Shown here: in pieces, positions 7,927 through 17,602 of the stretch
Numbering within the stretch: the stretch's first letter is position 1
Layout: each line of letters starts with the position of its first letter
NCBI RefSeq assembly: GCF_009789675.1
Contig: NZ_CP046914.1
Span: 1,674,001-1,738,000, forward strand
From: Paraburkholderia acidisoli
Lineage (GTDB): Bacteria > Pseudomonadota > Gammaproteobacteria > Burkholderiales > Burkholderiaceae
Direction of reading: 5' to 3'
DNA: 64,000 bases
Notes under the pieces: generated by a model
Told to the model about the DNA's origin: nothing
Seen by the model: the letters and a program-made list of their open reading frames with translations, nothing else
Databases searched by the model: none
Made by a program: the position numbers and the translations under genes

Positions 7927-9234
7927 ATGGAGACAATCTTGCAGAAGTCCGTATCGAAGCCGCTGAGCGCGGCACCCGAGTCGCGCGCCGGTTCGCCTGC
8001 GCAGCGCTATATCCAGTTGATGCTGCTCGTGCTCGCCGCCGGCGGTATCTATCCGATCCTGTATCTGCGCCAGGTCTATCAGACCACGATGCTCGATGTC
8101 TTTCACATCGACAATTCGCAGCTCGGTTATCTGTACTCGGTGCTCGGCATCGTGTTCTTTCTCAGCTATCTGCCGAGCGGCTGGCTCGCCGACCGCGTGG
8201 CGCCGCGCCTCCTGATCTGCTTTTCGCTGGTCGCGACCGGCGTGCTCGGACTCTGGTACTCGACGGCGCCTTCGTTCAACGCGCTGCTCGCGATCTTCTG
8301 CGGCTGGGGTCTCTCCACCGGTCTCACGTTCTGGGCCTCGGTGCTCAAGCGCGTGAAGATGATCGCGGGGGCGAACGAGCAGGGCCGCTTCTTCGGCGTG
8401 CTCGACGGCGGCCGCGGTCTCGTGGAAGCCGTGCTCGCCACCATCGCGCTCGCGTTGTTCGCGGCCGCCACGAGCTCGGGCCAGGGCGACGCGGCCGGCC
8501 TGCGCCACGTGATCTATCTGTACGCATTCACCTGTATCGCGCTGGGCGCGTTGATGAGCCTGTTCGGCGACCCCGCACCCACGGCCGAAGCGCTGGCCGA
8601 GGCCGAGGAAGCGAAGGCGAACGGTTCGCTGCTGAAGGATCTCGCGACGCTCGCGGCCATTCCGCAACTGTGGCTCGTGGCGGCCGTGGTGTTCTGCGGC
8701 TATCAGATCTTCTGGGCCACCTACAGCTTCTCCGCGTATCTCCAGCAGGGCGACCTGCATATGAGCGTGGTCGCGGCCGGCATGGTCACGACGCTCAAGC
8801 TGTGGATGCGCCCGCTCGGCGGCATCGGCGGCGGCTGGCTCGGCGACCGCCTCTCCAACCTGCGCGTGCTGATCTGGGCGATCTTTCTCGCCGTGGCCGG
8901 TCTCGTCGGTCTGATCCTGCTGCCCGCGCTGCGGAACATGGCCGTGCTCGGCGTGGTCGTGCTGTTCATCGGCCTCATGACCTACGCGATTCGCGGCCTC
9001 TATTGGACGCTGCTCGATCTGTGCGCGATTCCCATGCGCATCACGGGTCTCGCCATCGGCCTCGTTTCGCTGATCGGCTATTCGTCGGATATTTTCCTGC
9101 CGCTCGTGAACGGTTACTTCACCGAACACTATGCGGGCCTGCTGGGCTATCAGTTTTATTTCGCCTACGTGGCGGCCATCGGCACGCTCGGCGGTATCGC
9201 TGCGCTCGCGCTCCGGCGCATGACTCGCGCATAA
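7927..9234 (+). CDS. MFS transporter
   Basis: A 435-residue protein with about twelve hydrophobic segments. The first begins at residue 20-25 after a short polar tail, and a cytoplasmic loop in the middle is rich in Ala/Glu (EALAEAEEAKANG). The loop after helix 2 carries the MFS A-like motif GWLADRVAPR, and a second copy is GWLGDRLSNLR in the second half. ATG 7927 is preferred to the upstream in-frame ATG at 7822, which would add 35 polar residues overlapping a hairpin. Its place between a dehydrogenase and a sugar-acid dehydratase suggests uptake of that pathway's substrate. Confidence 0.87.
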   Translation: METILQKSVSKPLSAAPESRAGSPAQRYIQLMLLVLAAGGIYPILYLRQVYQTTMLDVFHIDNSQLGYLYSVLGIVFFLSYLPSGWLADRVAPRLLICFSLVATGVLGLWYSTAPSFNALLAIFCGWGLSTGLTFWASVLKRVKMIAGANEQGRFFGVLDGGRGLVEAVLATIALALFAAATSSGQGDAAGLRHVIYLYAFTCIALGALMSLFGDPAPTAEALAEAEEAKANGSLLKDLATLAAIPQLWLVAAVVFCGYQIFWATYSFSAYLQQGDLHMSVVAAGMVTTLKLWMRPLGGIGGGWLGDRLSNLRVLIWAIFLAVAGLVGLILLPALRNMAVLGVVVLFIGLMTYAIRGLYWTLLDLCAIPMRITGLAIGLVSLIGYSSDIFLPLVNGYFTEHYAGLLGYQFYFAYVAAIGTLGGIAALALRRMTRA

Positions 9235-9266
9235 CCTGTTTTCACTTTGCCTGAACAGCTCGAACC

Positions 9267-10484
9267 ATGAAAGTCGTTGCATTGGAAACGCACGTCGTCG
9301 CGGTGCCACCTCCGCACCTCGGCGGCATGTACTGGATCTTCGTCACGCTCAAGACCGACTGCGGTATCGAAGGGGTCGGTGAAATCTACGCGGCCACCTT
9401 CCATCCCGACGTGATGGTGCCCGCGATCGAAGATGTGTTCTCGCGCTATCTACTCGATCACGATCCGCACCACGTGGAGCGCCTGTGGCGTGAAACGTAT
9501 TCGAGCGGCTTCACGCAGCGCCCCGATCTCACGATGATGGGCATCGTGAGCGGCCTGGAAATGGCGTGCTGGGACATCGTGGGCAAGGCGTGCAACAAGC
9601 CCGTGTACGAGCTGCTGGGCGGCATGGTGAACGAGCGGCTTCGTTCGTACACCTACCTGTACCCGAAGAACCGCGACGGCGAATACGATTACGACGACCC
9701 CGATCTCGCCGCCGAATGCGCCGCGCAAAACGTGAAGCGCGGCTTCACGGCGGTCAAGTTCGATCCGGCCGGCCCGTACACGGCGTACTCGGGGCATCAG
9801 CTGTCGCTCGAAGTGCTGGACCGTTGCGAAACGTTCTGCCGCAAGGTGCGCGAAGCCGTGGGCAACCAGGCCGACATTCTGTTCGGCACGCACGGCCAGA
9901 TGGTGCCGTCTTCGGCTATCCGTCTTGCCAAACGCCTCGAAAAGTACGACCCGCTGTGGTTCGAAGAACCGGTGCCGCCGGGCCAGCCCGAAGCCATGGC
10001 CGAAGTCGCGCGTCACACGAGCATTCCGATCTCGGCGGGCGAACGCCTCACCACGAAATACGAGTTCCACAAGCTGCTCGAGAGCGGCGCGGCCTCGATC
10101 ATCCAGTTGAACGTGGCGCGCGTGGGCGGCCTGCTCGAAGCGAAGAAGGTAGCCACGCTCGCCGAGGTCTACTACGCGCAGATCGCGCCGCATCTCTACA
10201 ACGGCCCGATCGGCGCGGCGGCGAGCATCCAGCTCGCGGCATGCACGCCCAACTTCCTGATTCAGGAAAGCATCGGCACGTGGGACGGTTTCCACGCGCA
10301 GGTGCTCAAGAAGCCGATCCAATGGGAAGACGGCTACATCATCCCGTCGAAGGCGCCGGGTCTGGGCGTCGAGCTCGACATGGACGTCGTGCGCGCGCAT
10401 TCGCCGTACACGGGCAAGCGTCTGCATCTGCAGATGGCGAGCCAGCCGGCCGACGTGCGCGACACGGCGCCCGCACGCGGCTGA
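9267..10484 (+). CDS. mandelate racemase / muconate lactonizing enzyme family sugar-acid dehydratase
   Basis: A 405-residue enolase-superfamily enzyme. The N-terminal capping domain ends near the EMACWDIVGKACNKP segment. The barrel carries K-x-D in AVKFDPAG, a likely metal ligand region in ILFGTHGQM, Glu ligands in WFEEPVPP and SAGERL, and IAPHLYNGPIGAAAS with the catalytic His near the C-terminus. These features place it with acid-sugar dehydratases of the galactonate/gluconate/aldarate type, which use Mg2+ and remove water to give a 2-keto-3-deoxy acid. It lies 32 bp after the MFS gene and 19 bp before the GMC gene, so it is part of one operon. The substrate's stereochemistry cannot be read. 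Confidence 0.88.
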   Translation: MKVVALETHVVAVPPPHLGGMYWIFVTLKTDCGIEGVGEIYAATFHPDVMVPAIEDVFSRYLLDHDPHHVERLWRETYSSGFTQRPDLTMMGIVSGLEMACWDIVGKACNKPVYELLGGMVNERLRSYTYLYPKNRDGEYDYDDPDLAAECAAQNVKRGFTAVKFDPAGPYTAYSGHQLSLEVLDRCETFCRKVREAVGNQADILFGTHGQMVPSSAIRLAKRLEKYDPLWFEEPVPPGQPEAMAEVARHTSIPISAGERLTTKYEFHKLLESGAASIIQLNVARVGGLLEAKKVATLAEVYYAQIAPHLYNGPIGAAASIQLAACTPNFLIQESIGTWDGFHAQVLKKPIQWEDGYIIPSKAPGLGVELDMDVVRAHSPYTGKRLHLQMASQPADVRDTAPARG

Positions 10485-10503
10485 AGCCACTGGAGCACGC
10501 AAG

Positions 10504-12180
10504 ATGAATTACGACTACATCATCGTCGGCGCCGGGTCGGCGGGCTGCATTCTCGCCGAGCGCTTGTCGGCCTCGGGCCGTCACTCGGTGCTGCTGCTCG
10601 AAGCGGGCGGCCCGGACAAGGGTTTCTGGTTCAAGATCCCCATCGGCTTTGCCAAGCTGTACTACAACAAGGCCTATAACTGGATGTACTACAGCGAGCC
10701 GGAGCCGGAACTGGGCGGACGGCAGATCTATGCGCCGCGCGGCAAGGTGCAGGGCGGCTCGGGCTCGATCAACGCGATGATCTACGTGCGCGGCGCCGCG
10801 CGCGATTTCGACGACTGGGCCGCCGCGGGCAATCCGGGCTGGTCGTATCAGGACGTGCTGCCGTACTTCCGCAAGCTCGAATCGCATCCGCTCGGCAATA
10901 CGACATGGCACGGCGCGAACGGCCCCGTGCACATCACGCCGATGCGCGACGGCGCGCACCCGATCTGCGCGAGCTTTATCGAAGGCTGCGAGCAACTCGG
11001 CTACGAACGCAACGACGACTTCAACGGCGCGCGCCTCGAAGGCGTGGGCATTTACGACGTGAATACGCGCAATGGCAAGCGGGATTCGAGCAGCGTGGCG
11101 TATCTGCATCGCGCGGGTCATCGTCCGAATCTGACAATCGAGCATCATGCGCGCGCCACGCGTGTGCTGTTCGACGCGGCGAAGCAGCGTGCGACCGGCG
11201 TGGAAATCGTGCAGCAAGGCGTGACGCGCACGTTCCATGCGAACCGCGAAGTGATCGTCGCGGCGGGCGCCGTGGATTCGCCGAAGCTGCTGCAACTCTC
11301 GGGCGTGGGGCCGCGTGCGCTGCTCGCGAAGCACGGCGTGGAGATGGTGCACGAGTTGCCGGCCGTCGGGCAGAACCTCCAGGATCACCTGTGCGCGAGC
11401 TTCTACTATCGCGCGCGCGTGAAGACGCTCAACGACTCGTTCAGCAGCTGGATGTCGCAACTGAAGTTCGGCCTGCAATGGCTGTTCGCGCGCTCGGGGC
11501 CGTTCTCGATGAGCGTGAACCAGTCGGGCGGTTTCTTCCGCACCAACGCGGGCGAAGCGCATCCGAACATGCAGATCTACTTCAATCCGCTCTCGTATCG
11601 CATTCCGAAGTCGAATCGCGCGAAGCTCACGCCGGAGCCGTATTCGGGCTTCCTCGTCTGCTTCAATCCGTGCCGGCCCACGAGCCGCGGCTCGGTGGAA
11701 ATCGCCTCGAACAGCGTGGAAGACGCACCGAAGATTCGCGGCAATTATCTGTCGACGCAAAAGGATCGCGACGAAGCCATCGCGGGCAGCCGCCTCGTGC
11801 GCAAGCTGATGCAGGCGAAGGCGTTGCAGGCCGTGACGGAAAGCGAAGTCACGCCCGCCGGCGAAGTCACCGACGACGCCAGCATGCTGCAGTTCTTCCG
11901 CGAGCAGAGCGGTTCGATCTACCACCTGTGCGGTAGCTGCGCAATGGGTCCCGATCCGCAAACGGCCGTGGTCGATGCGCGTTTGCGCGTGCACGGACTC
12001 GACGGGTTGCGCGTGGTCGATGCTTCGGTCTTCCCGAACATCACCTCGGGCAACACGAACGCGGCAACGATGATGGTGGCGGAGAAGGGCGCCGACCTGA
12101 TTCTCGAAGACGCCGACCGCGCCATCGCCGACCGCAGTCTCGCGGCGCGTTTTCAGCCGGCCGTCGCCGCTTCTTCCTGA
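10504..12180 (+). CDS. GMC family FAD-dependent oxidoreductase (choline dehydrogenase-like)
   Basis: A 558-residue flavoprotein. It starts with the FAD-binding motif YIIVGAGSAGCILAERL, followed by LLLEAGG, the GMC signature region GKVQGGSGSINAMIYVRG, and the second signature GAVDSPKLLQLSGVGP. It ends with HLCGSCAMG and NITSGNTNAATMMVAEKGA, the conserved C-terminal His/Asn block of the choline dehydrogenase-like GMC group. It oxidises a primary or secondary alcohol. It is last in the aldA/MFS/dehydratase operon, so the alcohol is probably a polyol or sugar derivative rather than choline. The 3' end overlaps the convergent LysR gene by 28 bases. Confidence 0.92.
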   Translation: MNYDYIIVGAGSAGCILAERLSASGRHSVLLLEAGGPDKGFWFKIPIGFAKLYYNKAYNWMYYSEPEPELGGRQIYAPRGKVQGGSGSINAMIYVRGAARDFDDWAAAGNPGWSYQDVLPYFRKLESHPLGNTTWHGANGPVHITPMRDGAHPICASFIEGCEQLGYERNDDFNGARLEGVGIYDVNTRNGKRDSSSVAYLHRAGHRPNLTIEHHARATRVLFDAAKQRATGVEIVQQGVTRTFHANREVIVAAGAVDSPKLLQLSGVGPRALLAKHGVEMVHELPAVGQNLQDHLCASFYYRARVKTLNDSFSSWMSQLKFGLQWLFARSGPFSMSVNQSGGFFRTNAGEAHPNMQIYFNPLSYRIPKSNRAKLTPEPYSGFLVCFNPCRPTSRGSVEIASNSVEDAPKIRGNYLSTQKDRDEAIAGSRLVRKLMQAKALQAVTESEVTPAGEVTDDASMLQFFREQSGSIYHLCGSCAMGPDPQTAVVDARLRVHGLDGLRVVDASVFPNITSGNTNAATMMVAEKGADLILEDADRAIADRSLAARFQPAVAASS

Positions 12181-13043
12181 AGCCACTGCCGGAACAGCTG
12201 GAGCGGCTTCGACACTTTCTGTTCGGGCCGCACCACGAACCAGTACGACTGCCGTCCCTCCACATGCACGTCGCGCACGGGCGCGAGCTGGCCTGAAGCC
12301 AGTTCGCGCCCGATCATGTTGCGGTCCGCGATGGTCACGCCGAGCCCTTCCACGGCGGCGCGAATCGCGTAATCGAGCAGATCGAATTCATAGCCGCCCG
12401 ACGTGTCCACGCCTTCGATGCGCGCCGCGTCGAGCCAATGCCGCCACGTCAGGTAACGCTGATTTTCGCCCGCGAGCACGTGCAGCAGCGTGACCTTGGT
12501 GAGATCGAGCGGGCCGTTCGCGAGCAGCGCGGGCGCGCAGACCGCGATGTGCGACTCGTGCATCAGCAGCGAGTTTTCCAGGCCTTCCCATTCGCCGTCG
12601 CCGAAACGGATCGCGCAATCGAGCGAGGTCGAATCGTCGAGACTGTCTTGCAGCCGGGTGGTGAGGCTCAGTTCGAGCTCCGGGTGGCGCGCGTGCAGTT
12701 TCGGCAGGCGCGGTACGAGCCAGCGCGCCGCGAAAGTGGGCGCCACGTTCACGCGCAGGCGGTTGCGGTCGCTCTTTTGCTGGATCGTGCGCACCGTGAG
12801 TTCGATGCGATCGAACGACTGCTGGAGCGTGCGCAGTAGCGCGCGTCCCGCGTCGGTGAGTTCGAGCCGGTGATGGTGGCGTTCGAGCAGCGTCTCGCCG
12901 AGCTGGTCCTCCAGTTGGCGCACCTGGCGGCTCACGGCGCTTTGCGTCACGTTCAACTGCTCGGCGGCGCGCGTAAAGCTGCCGCTCGTGCCAGCCGCTT
13001 CGAACGCTTTCAGGGCGTTGAGCGCGGGCATCTTTCGCTTCAA
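12153..13043 (-). CDS. LysR family transcriptional regulator (GcvA-like)
   Basis: A 296-residue regulator. The winged helix-turn-helix is at the N-terminus (LNALKAFEAAGTSGSFTRAAEQLNVTQSAVSRQ in pieces, with the recognition helix around SAVSRQVRQLE), followed by the linker helix and a two-lobed effector-binding domain. TTG at 13043 is chosen because GGAG lies just upstream and GcvA-like proteins start MKR-xxPxLNAL; an ATG four codons later is the alternative. It is transcribed toward the GMC gene and its 3' end overlaps that gene. It probably controls the aldA-MFS-dehydratase-GMC operon or the betaine locus beside it; adjacency is the only evidence. Confidence 0.92.
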   Translation of the reverse strand: MKRKMPALNALKAFEAAGTSGSFTRAAEQLNVTQSAVSRQVRQLEDQLGETLLERHHHRLELTDAGRALLRTLQQSFDRIELTVRTIQQKSDRNRLRVNVAPTFAARWLVPRLPKLHARHPELELSLTTRLQDSLDDSTSLDCAIRFGDGEWEGLENSLLMHESHIAVCAPALLANGPLDLTKVTLLHVLAGENQRYLTWRHWLDAARIEGVDTSGGYEFDLLDYAIRAAVEGLGVTIADRNMIGRELASGQLAPVRDVHVEGRQSYWFVVRPEQKVSKPLQLFRQWLQEEAATAG

Positions 13044-13127
13044 GGTCGTCTCCTCGCGCGCCGCTCTATCCCGAAAAGGTGCGGCGCCAAAACGAGGCAG
13101 TATACCGGCCCGCGGAGCGCGCGCCAT

Positions 13128-14414
13128 TCAGGGCTCGCTCGCCTGGCTTTCCTTGACGATTACGGGCTCGATCACGTGTTCGCTCGCGCGTTCTTTCGTG
13201 CTTTCGTGGGCATGCTCGACCGGCGGCGCATCGGCAGGTTCGCGCGCCTGCGCGACCGCGCGTTCCGGCGCTCGCGACAGTGCCGCGAGCGCGAGCGTGA
13301 TGACGAGCGCGAACACGTACAGCCCGCCCGCGCCGAGCAGCCGCATGAACAGCGAGGCGAGCGTCGGTCCCGCCGCGCCGCCCAGCGAGAACACGAGCAG
13401 CAACGTGGCGCTCGTTTGCACGCGGCGCGCCTGATCGACGCGATCGTTCACGTCGGAGACGATCACGCCGTACAACGTGAACGTGAGCGCGACGTAAAGA
13501 AACAGCAGCACGTCGACGATGGCGGCCACGCGAATCACGATCAACGCCGCCGCCGCGAACGCCGCGACAAGCGCGACCGCGCCGAGCGTCGCGCGGCGGC
13601 CGAGCCGGTCGGAGAGGCGGCCCACCGGCCATTGCGACAGCAGCGCGCCGATCAGCACGACGCCCATCGCGTGCGAAATTTCACTCGACGGATAGCCGAT
13701 ATCGGCGAGATACACAGGCGTGAGCGCGTAGAACGCGCTCGACAGCAGCCCCGCGCCAATGCACGCGGGCACGCTGCGCGGCGCGACGCGCGTGAGTTCG
13801 CGCAAGCCGTCGAGCAGCAGGGTGGGGCGTTTGGGCGTGGCGAGCGGCGTGGCGACGGGCCTGGGCGTGACGACGACCTGCTGCCAGTCGCCGATCAGCG
13901 CCACGGGCACGAGCGCTGCCACGAACAGCGCATTGACGAGCCCGTGTTCCGCGAGGCTGCCGGGCGCGTTCGCGCCGAGCAGGAACTGCCCCGCGCTCAC
14001 GCCCAGATAGGTGAGCACGAGATAGAGCGCGAACGCGCGGCCGCGCTGCGCGTTCTGCACGGCGCCGTTCACGCCGCTTTCGATCGACGTGAAGACGCCG
14101 ACCATGCTGAAGCCCATGACGAGCCGCAGCGCGGCCCAAGCTTCGGGCGTGTCGAACGAGAGATAGCCGAGCGCGGCGAGCGCCGTGATCGCGCTGAAGC
14201 CGATGAACGCGCGCTGCGGCCCGATGCGCGTCACCAGCGGCCCCAGCCCGAGCGCGCCGCAGATGAAGCCGATGTAATAGCACGATTGCACGAGCCCGAC
14301 CGCGAGCGCGCTGTGCGCCGCGTGCAGCATGCGCAGCGAGATCAGCGTCGTGAGCAGGCTGTTGCCGCACACGAGAATCGTGTAGCCGCTCAGCAGGCCA
14401 ACCAGCGATCGCAT
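13128..14414 (-). CDS. MFS transporter (YcaD-like)
   Basis: A 428-residue membrane protein with about twelve hydrophobic segments and a polar C-terminal tail of about 45 residues rich in Glu, Ala and His. Early motifs are SLVGLLSGYTILVCGNSLL and GPLVTRIGPQRAF; a second-half GRLSDRLGRR is the MFS A motif. The pattern resembles the YcaD-like group of major facilitator proteins. It begins 9 bp after the stop of the betaine ATPase gene and is last in that transcription unit. It could be an exporter or a second route for the same substrate; no substrate is indicated by the sequence. Confidence 0.86.
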   Translation of the reverse strand: MRSLVGLLSGYTILVCGNSLLTTLISLRMLHAAHSALAVGLVQSCYYIGFICGALGLGPLVTRIGPQRAFIGFSAITALAALGYLSFDTPEAWAALRLVMGFSMVGVFTSIESGVNGAVQNAQRGRAFALYLVLTYLGVSAGQFLLGANAPGSLAEHGLVNALFVAALVPVALIGDWQQVVVTPRPVATPLATPKRPTLLLDGLRELTRVAPRSVPACIGAGLLSSAFYALTPVYLADIGYPSSEISHAMGVVLIGALLSQWPVGRLSDRLGRRATLGAVALVAAFAAAALIVIRVAAIVDVLLFLYVALTFTLYGVIVSDVNDRVDQARRVQTSATLLLVFSLGGAAGPTLASLFMRLLGAGGLYVFALVITLALAALSRAPERAVAQAREPADAPPVEHAHESTKERASEHVIEPVIVKESQASEP

Positions 14415-14423
14415 GGGCGGCGC

Positions 14424-15248
14424 TTAATGCGTCGTGCCGGCGCGGCGCTCGACGAAGCGGCGCACGTAGTCGTCGGCGGGGCGATGCAGGATGTCGTCGG
14501 GCGTGCCGCATTGAATCAGGCGGCCGTCGCGCAGAATGGCGATCTGGTTGCCGATGCGCAGCGCTTCGTCCAGGTCGTGCGTGATGAACACGATGGTCTT
14601 CCGGAGCGTCTTCTGCAACTCGAGCAACTGGTCCTGCATTTCCGTGCGGATCAGCGGATCCAGCGCGGAAAACGCTTCGTCCATCAGTAGCACGTCGGTG
14701 TTCGCGGCGAGCGCGCGCGCGAGGCCCACGCGTTGACGCATGCCGCCCGAGAGTTCGTCGGGGTAGTGATCGGCGTATCCGGCGAGGCCCACCTTGCCGA
14801 GCCATTCGCGCGCGCTCGCCAGCGCCTCGGCCTTCTTCTCGCCGCGCGTGACGAGCGCGTAGGCCGCGTTGTTGAGCACGGTTTGGTGCGGCAGCAGGCC
14901 GAAGCTCTGGAACACCATGCTCACGCCGTAGCGGCGCAACTCGCGCAGGCCGCCTTCGTTGAGCTTGAGCACGTCCTTGCCGTCGATGAGAATCTCGCCC
15001 ACGGTGGGTTCGATCAGCCGGTTGAAATGGCGCACGAGCGTGGATTTGCCCGAGCCCGAGAGACCCATGATGACGAAGATCTGACCGGAGCCGATCGAGA
15101 GGCTCACGTCGTCGAGCCCCACGTTGCAGCGGGTTTTTTCGAGCACTTCCTTTTTGCCCGCGCCGCCGCGCAGCAGTTCGAGCGCGTGCTGGCTCGCGTC
15201 GCGCGTGCCGAAAATCTTGTAGACGTTCTTGACTTCGATGCCGCTCAT
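14424..15248 (-). CDS. glycine betaine/choline-type ABC transporter ATP-binding protein
   Basis: A 274-residue ATPase of the ProV/OpuAA/ChoV group. The N-terminal extension (VKNVYKIFG, with an A/L-rich insert) precedes Walker [12 protein letters not shown]-loop [10 protein letters not shown], signature [14 protein letters not shown], Walker [12 protein letters not shown] and switch HDLDEAL follow. It lacks the CBS-domain tail of E. coli ProV, as expected for the shorter catabolic importers (ChoV type). It energises import through the permease encoded 64 bp upstream, with the binding protein encoded beyond the porin. The system imports a quaternary amine such as choline, carnitine or a betaine. 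Confidence 0.93.
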   Translation of the reverse strand: MSGIEVKNVYKIFGTRDASQHALELLRGGAGKKEVLEKTRCNVGLDDVSLSIGSGQIFVIMGLSGSGKSTLVRHFNRLIEPTVGEILIDGKDVLKLNEGGLRELRRYGVSMVFQSFGLLPHQTVLNNAAYALVTRGEKKAEALASAREWLGKVGLAGYADHYPDELSGGMRQRVGLARALAANTDVLLMDEAFSALDPLIRTEMQDQLLELQKTLRKTIVFITHDLDEALRIGNQIAILRDGRLIQCGTPDDILHRPADDYVRRFVERRAGTTH

Positions 15249-15312
15249 GTTCGTTACCTCGATGCGTATTTGACGGCGCGCGAATCGTGTTCGGCTCGCG
15301 CGCCGGTCGGGT

Positions 15313-16281
15313 TCAGACCGCGCGCTTGACGGTGTTCTCCGCGCCGGCGTCGCCCGTGGCGCCAGCGTTCGCCGTGTCGTTCGCCGCCGTGTCGCGTGCG
15401 CGCCGGAACGGCACGCGCGAAGGCTGCATCGAACGGCGCGTGCGGCGGCCCTGGCCGTAGCCCTGGCTGATGCGGTCGATCACGATCGCGAGAATCACGA
15501 TGGCGATACCGGCCTGCGTGCCCTTGCCCACGTCGAGCGTCTGAATGCCCGCGAGCACGTCCTCGCCCAGGCCGCGCGAGCCGATCATCGAGGCGATCAC
15601 GACCATCGAGAGCGCCATCATTGTTGTCTGGTTGATACCGGCCATGATGCTCGGCCGCGCGAGCGGCAACTGCACGCCGAACAGCAATTGCGCACGCGTC
15701 GTGCCGAACGCGCGCGCGGCTTCGACGATCTCGCCGTCGACATGACGGATGCCGAGGTCGGTCAGGCGAATCAGCGGCGGCAGCGCGTAGACCACGGTAG
15801 CGAGAATCGCGGGCACCTTGCCGAGGCCGAACAGCATCAGCACGGGAATGAGGTACACGAAGCTGGGCAGTGTTTGCATCACGTCGAGCACGGGCAGCAG
15901 CACGCGCCGTACCGCGCTGCTCGACGAAGCGAGAATGCCGAGCGGCACGCCGAGCGCGACGGAGATGACGGTCGCGACCAGCATCAGCGCGAAGGTCTGC
16001 ATGAGCTTGTCCCACAGTCCGAAGCAGCCGATCAGCCAGAGCAGGGCGACGAACAGCACGGCCACGCCCACGCGCCGCGACGCATGCCACGTGAGTACGC
16101 CCACGGCGAGCAGCACGACCCACGGCGGCGTCGCGCGCAGCAGGCCTTCGAGCGGCACCAGCACGTGGCGCAGCATGAGCACGCTGAAGTTGTGGAACGC
16201 GTCGCCGTAGCGCTGCACGAACGCGGTGACCTGATCGTTGACCCAGTCGGCGATCGAGAGGTGAAGGAAGGGAGATCCCAT
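15313..16281 (-). CDS. glycine betaine/choline-type ABC transporter permease
   Basis: A 322-residue inner-membrane protein of the ProW/OpuAB/ChoW family. A short periplasmic N-terminal part ([13 protein letters not shown], the ProW-type start) leads to six or so membrane spans. The EAA-like loop is [28 protein letters not shown], followed by [18 protein letters not shown], a hallmark of this family. ATG 16281 is chosen because GAGG lies eight bases upstream; an in-frame ATG at 16293 has no ribosome site. The C-terminal 40 residues are Arg-rich then Ala/Asp-rich and look like a dispensable tail. It works with the ATPase downstream and the ChoX/ProX-like protein further upstream. Confidence 0.93.
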   Translation of the reverse strand: MGSPFLHLSIADWVNDQVTAFVQRYGDAFHNFSVLMLRHVLVPLEGLLRATPPWVVLLAVGVLTWHASRRVGVAVLFVALLWLIGCFGLWDKLMQTFALMLVATVISVALGVPLGILASSSSAVRRVLLPVLDVMQTLPSFVYLIPVLMLFGLGKVPAILATVVYALPPLIRLTDLGIRHVDGEIVEAARAFGTTRAQLLFGVQLPLARPSIMAGINQTTMMALSMVVIASMIGSRGLGEDVLAGIQTLDVGKGTQAGIAIVILAIVIDRISQGYGQGRRTRRSMQPSRVPFRRARDTAANDTANAGATGDAGAENTVKRAV

Positions 16282-16367
16282 GATGAGCCTCATTCGGCGT
16301 GTGACATTGATGCGTGATGCGGGCGCGCGCCATGTCAGGACGCGCGCCGGACAACTCTAATGCCGCG

Positions 16368-17507
16368 TTAGAACGAGTGCGTGATGCCGACGCGGGTGAT
16401 GACCTGGTTCTGCGTGCTCGACGGATTGAAGCCCGTGATCTGCGCGTTGTCGGCGGAACCGGCGGCGTGCTGATACGAACCCATCGCGTAGACGGACGTG
16501 CGCTTCGAGAGCGAGTACTGACCGATCAGGTTGACCTGGTGGTACTTCGGCTCGGTGTCGCTCGCGTGGTCGAGGCCGGTGGTGAACGTGTAGCCCGCGC
16601 CCACCGTGAAGGCCGGCGTGACCGCGTACGTGCCGGAGACTTCGTAGTTCTGGTAATGCAGGTCGTGACTGCCGTTACCCGACGAGAAGTCCACGTTCGA
16701 GTAGTTCGCCATCAGCTTGAGGCTGCCGAGCACGTACGACGCACCCGCCGAAAGAATGCCCTGATAGCGCGCGTTTGCGAGCGCGTTGCCGTACACGGCG
16801 TTGACGAAGCCGCCGCCGCTGCCGTAACCGGCCACGGCCGTGATCGGATCGTTCACGCGCAGGTAGCCCACGCCCGCGCTGAACGAGCCGAGCGTGTACG
16901 CGGCGGCCGCGCTATACGAGGCGTTGTTCGAGAACTGGCCGGCCTGGCCGCCGAGCGAGTAGTGGCCTTCGAACTGGAAGCCGGCGATCACCGGGCTCAC
17001 GTACTTGATCGCGTTGTTGACCGGGAACCCGTTGTCGAGGTTGTCCATGTCGTTCGGATGCGCGAAGTACCAGCCGCCGTAGTTGCCGTTGAGCGAATAC
17101 GGTTCGATCAGGTCGACGGTGGCGTCCCATTGCTTGCCCAGCGTGATCTGGCCGTATTGCTCGTTCTTCAGGCCCACGTAGGCGTTGCGCGAAAACGCGA
17201 GGCCGCCGCCAAGCCCGCCCGTGGCCGCGTTGAAGCCGCTTTCGAGGCGGAAGATGGCCGAATAGCCGCCACCCAGGTCTTCGCTGCCGCGCAGGCCCCA
17301 GCGGCTGCCCGCCGGCACGCCGCTTTGCATCTGCACGAGCCGGTTGCCGCTATTGGGCACGAGATTGCCGTTCGAGCCCGACGCCACGTTGTTGGCGTAG
17401 TCCACGCCCAGGTCGATGATGCCGTACAGCGTCACGCTGCTTTGCGCGTGCGCGCCCGCCGCGGCGAGGGCCAGCGGCAGTGCCGCGGCGATGATTTTTT
17501 TCTTCAC
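16368..17507 (-). CDS. Gram-negative porin (OmpC/Omp32 type)
   Basis: A 379-residue outer-membrane porin with a signal peptide cleaved after AGAHA, then the hallmark QSSVTLYGIIDLGVDY. The eyelet region PAGSRWGLRGSEDLGGG, GLKNEQYGQITLGKQWD and the terminal strand ending in Phe (GITHSF) are those of beta-proteobacterial 16-strand porins. It starts with GTG at 17507, with GGAG nine bases upstream. Sitting between the betaine-type permease and the binding-protein gene on the same strand, it probably supplies outer-membrane passage for that transporter's substrate. Confidence 0.94.
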   Translation of the reverse strand: MKKKIIAAALPLALAAAGAHAQSSVTLYGIIDLGVDYANNVASGSNGNLVPNSGNRLVQMQSGVPAGSRWGLRGSEDLGGGYSAIFRLESGFNAATGGLGGGLAFSRNAYVGLKNEQYGQITLGKQWDATVDLIEPYSLNGNYGGWYFAHPNDMDNLDNGFPVNNAIKYVSPVIAGFQFEGHYSLGGQAGQFSNNASYSAAAAYTLGSFSAGVGYLRVNDPITAVAGYGSGGGFVNAVYGNALANARYQGILSAGASYVLGSLKLMANYSNVDFSSGNGSHDLHYQNYEVSGTYAVTPAFTVGAGYTFTTGLDHASDTEPKYHQVNLIGQYSLSKRTSVYAMGSYQHAAGSADNAQITGFNPSSTQNQVITRVGITHSF

Positions 17508-17602
17508 GTGTGAATCTCCAGGTCGCGGGCCGGCATCGTCAGAATGTGCGCGGCCCTTTTTTCGTTGATTGGATCGGGTGGGAGGCGAGGGGTGTCAGCG
17601 CG

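Noticed and set aside
14424..15248. E. coli-type ProV osmoprotection ATPase
   Set aside because: It lacks the C-terminal CBS domains of ProV, and the genetic setting is catabolic, so an osmotic role is not favoured.
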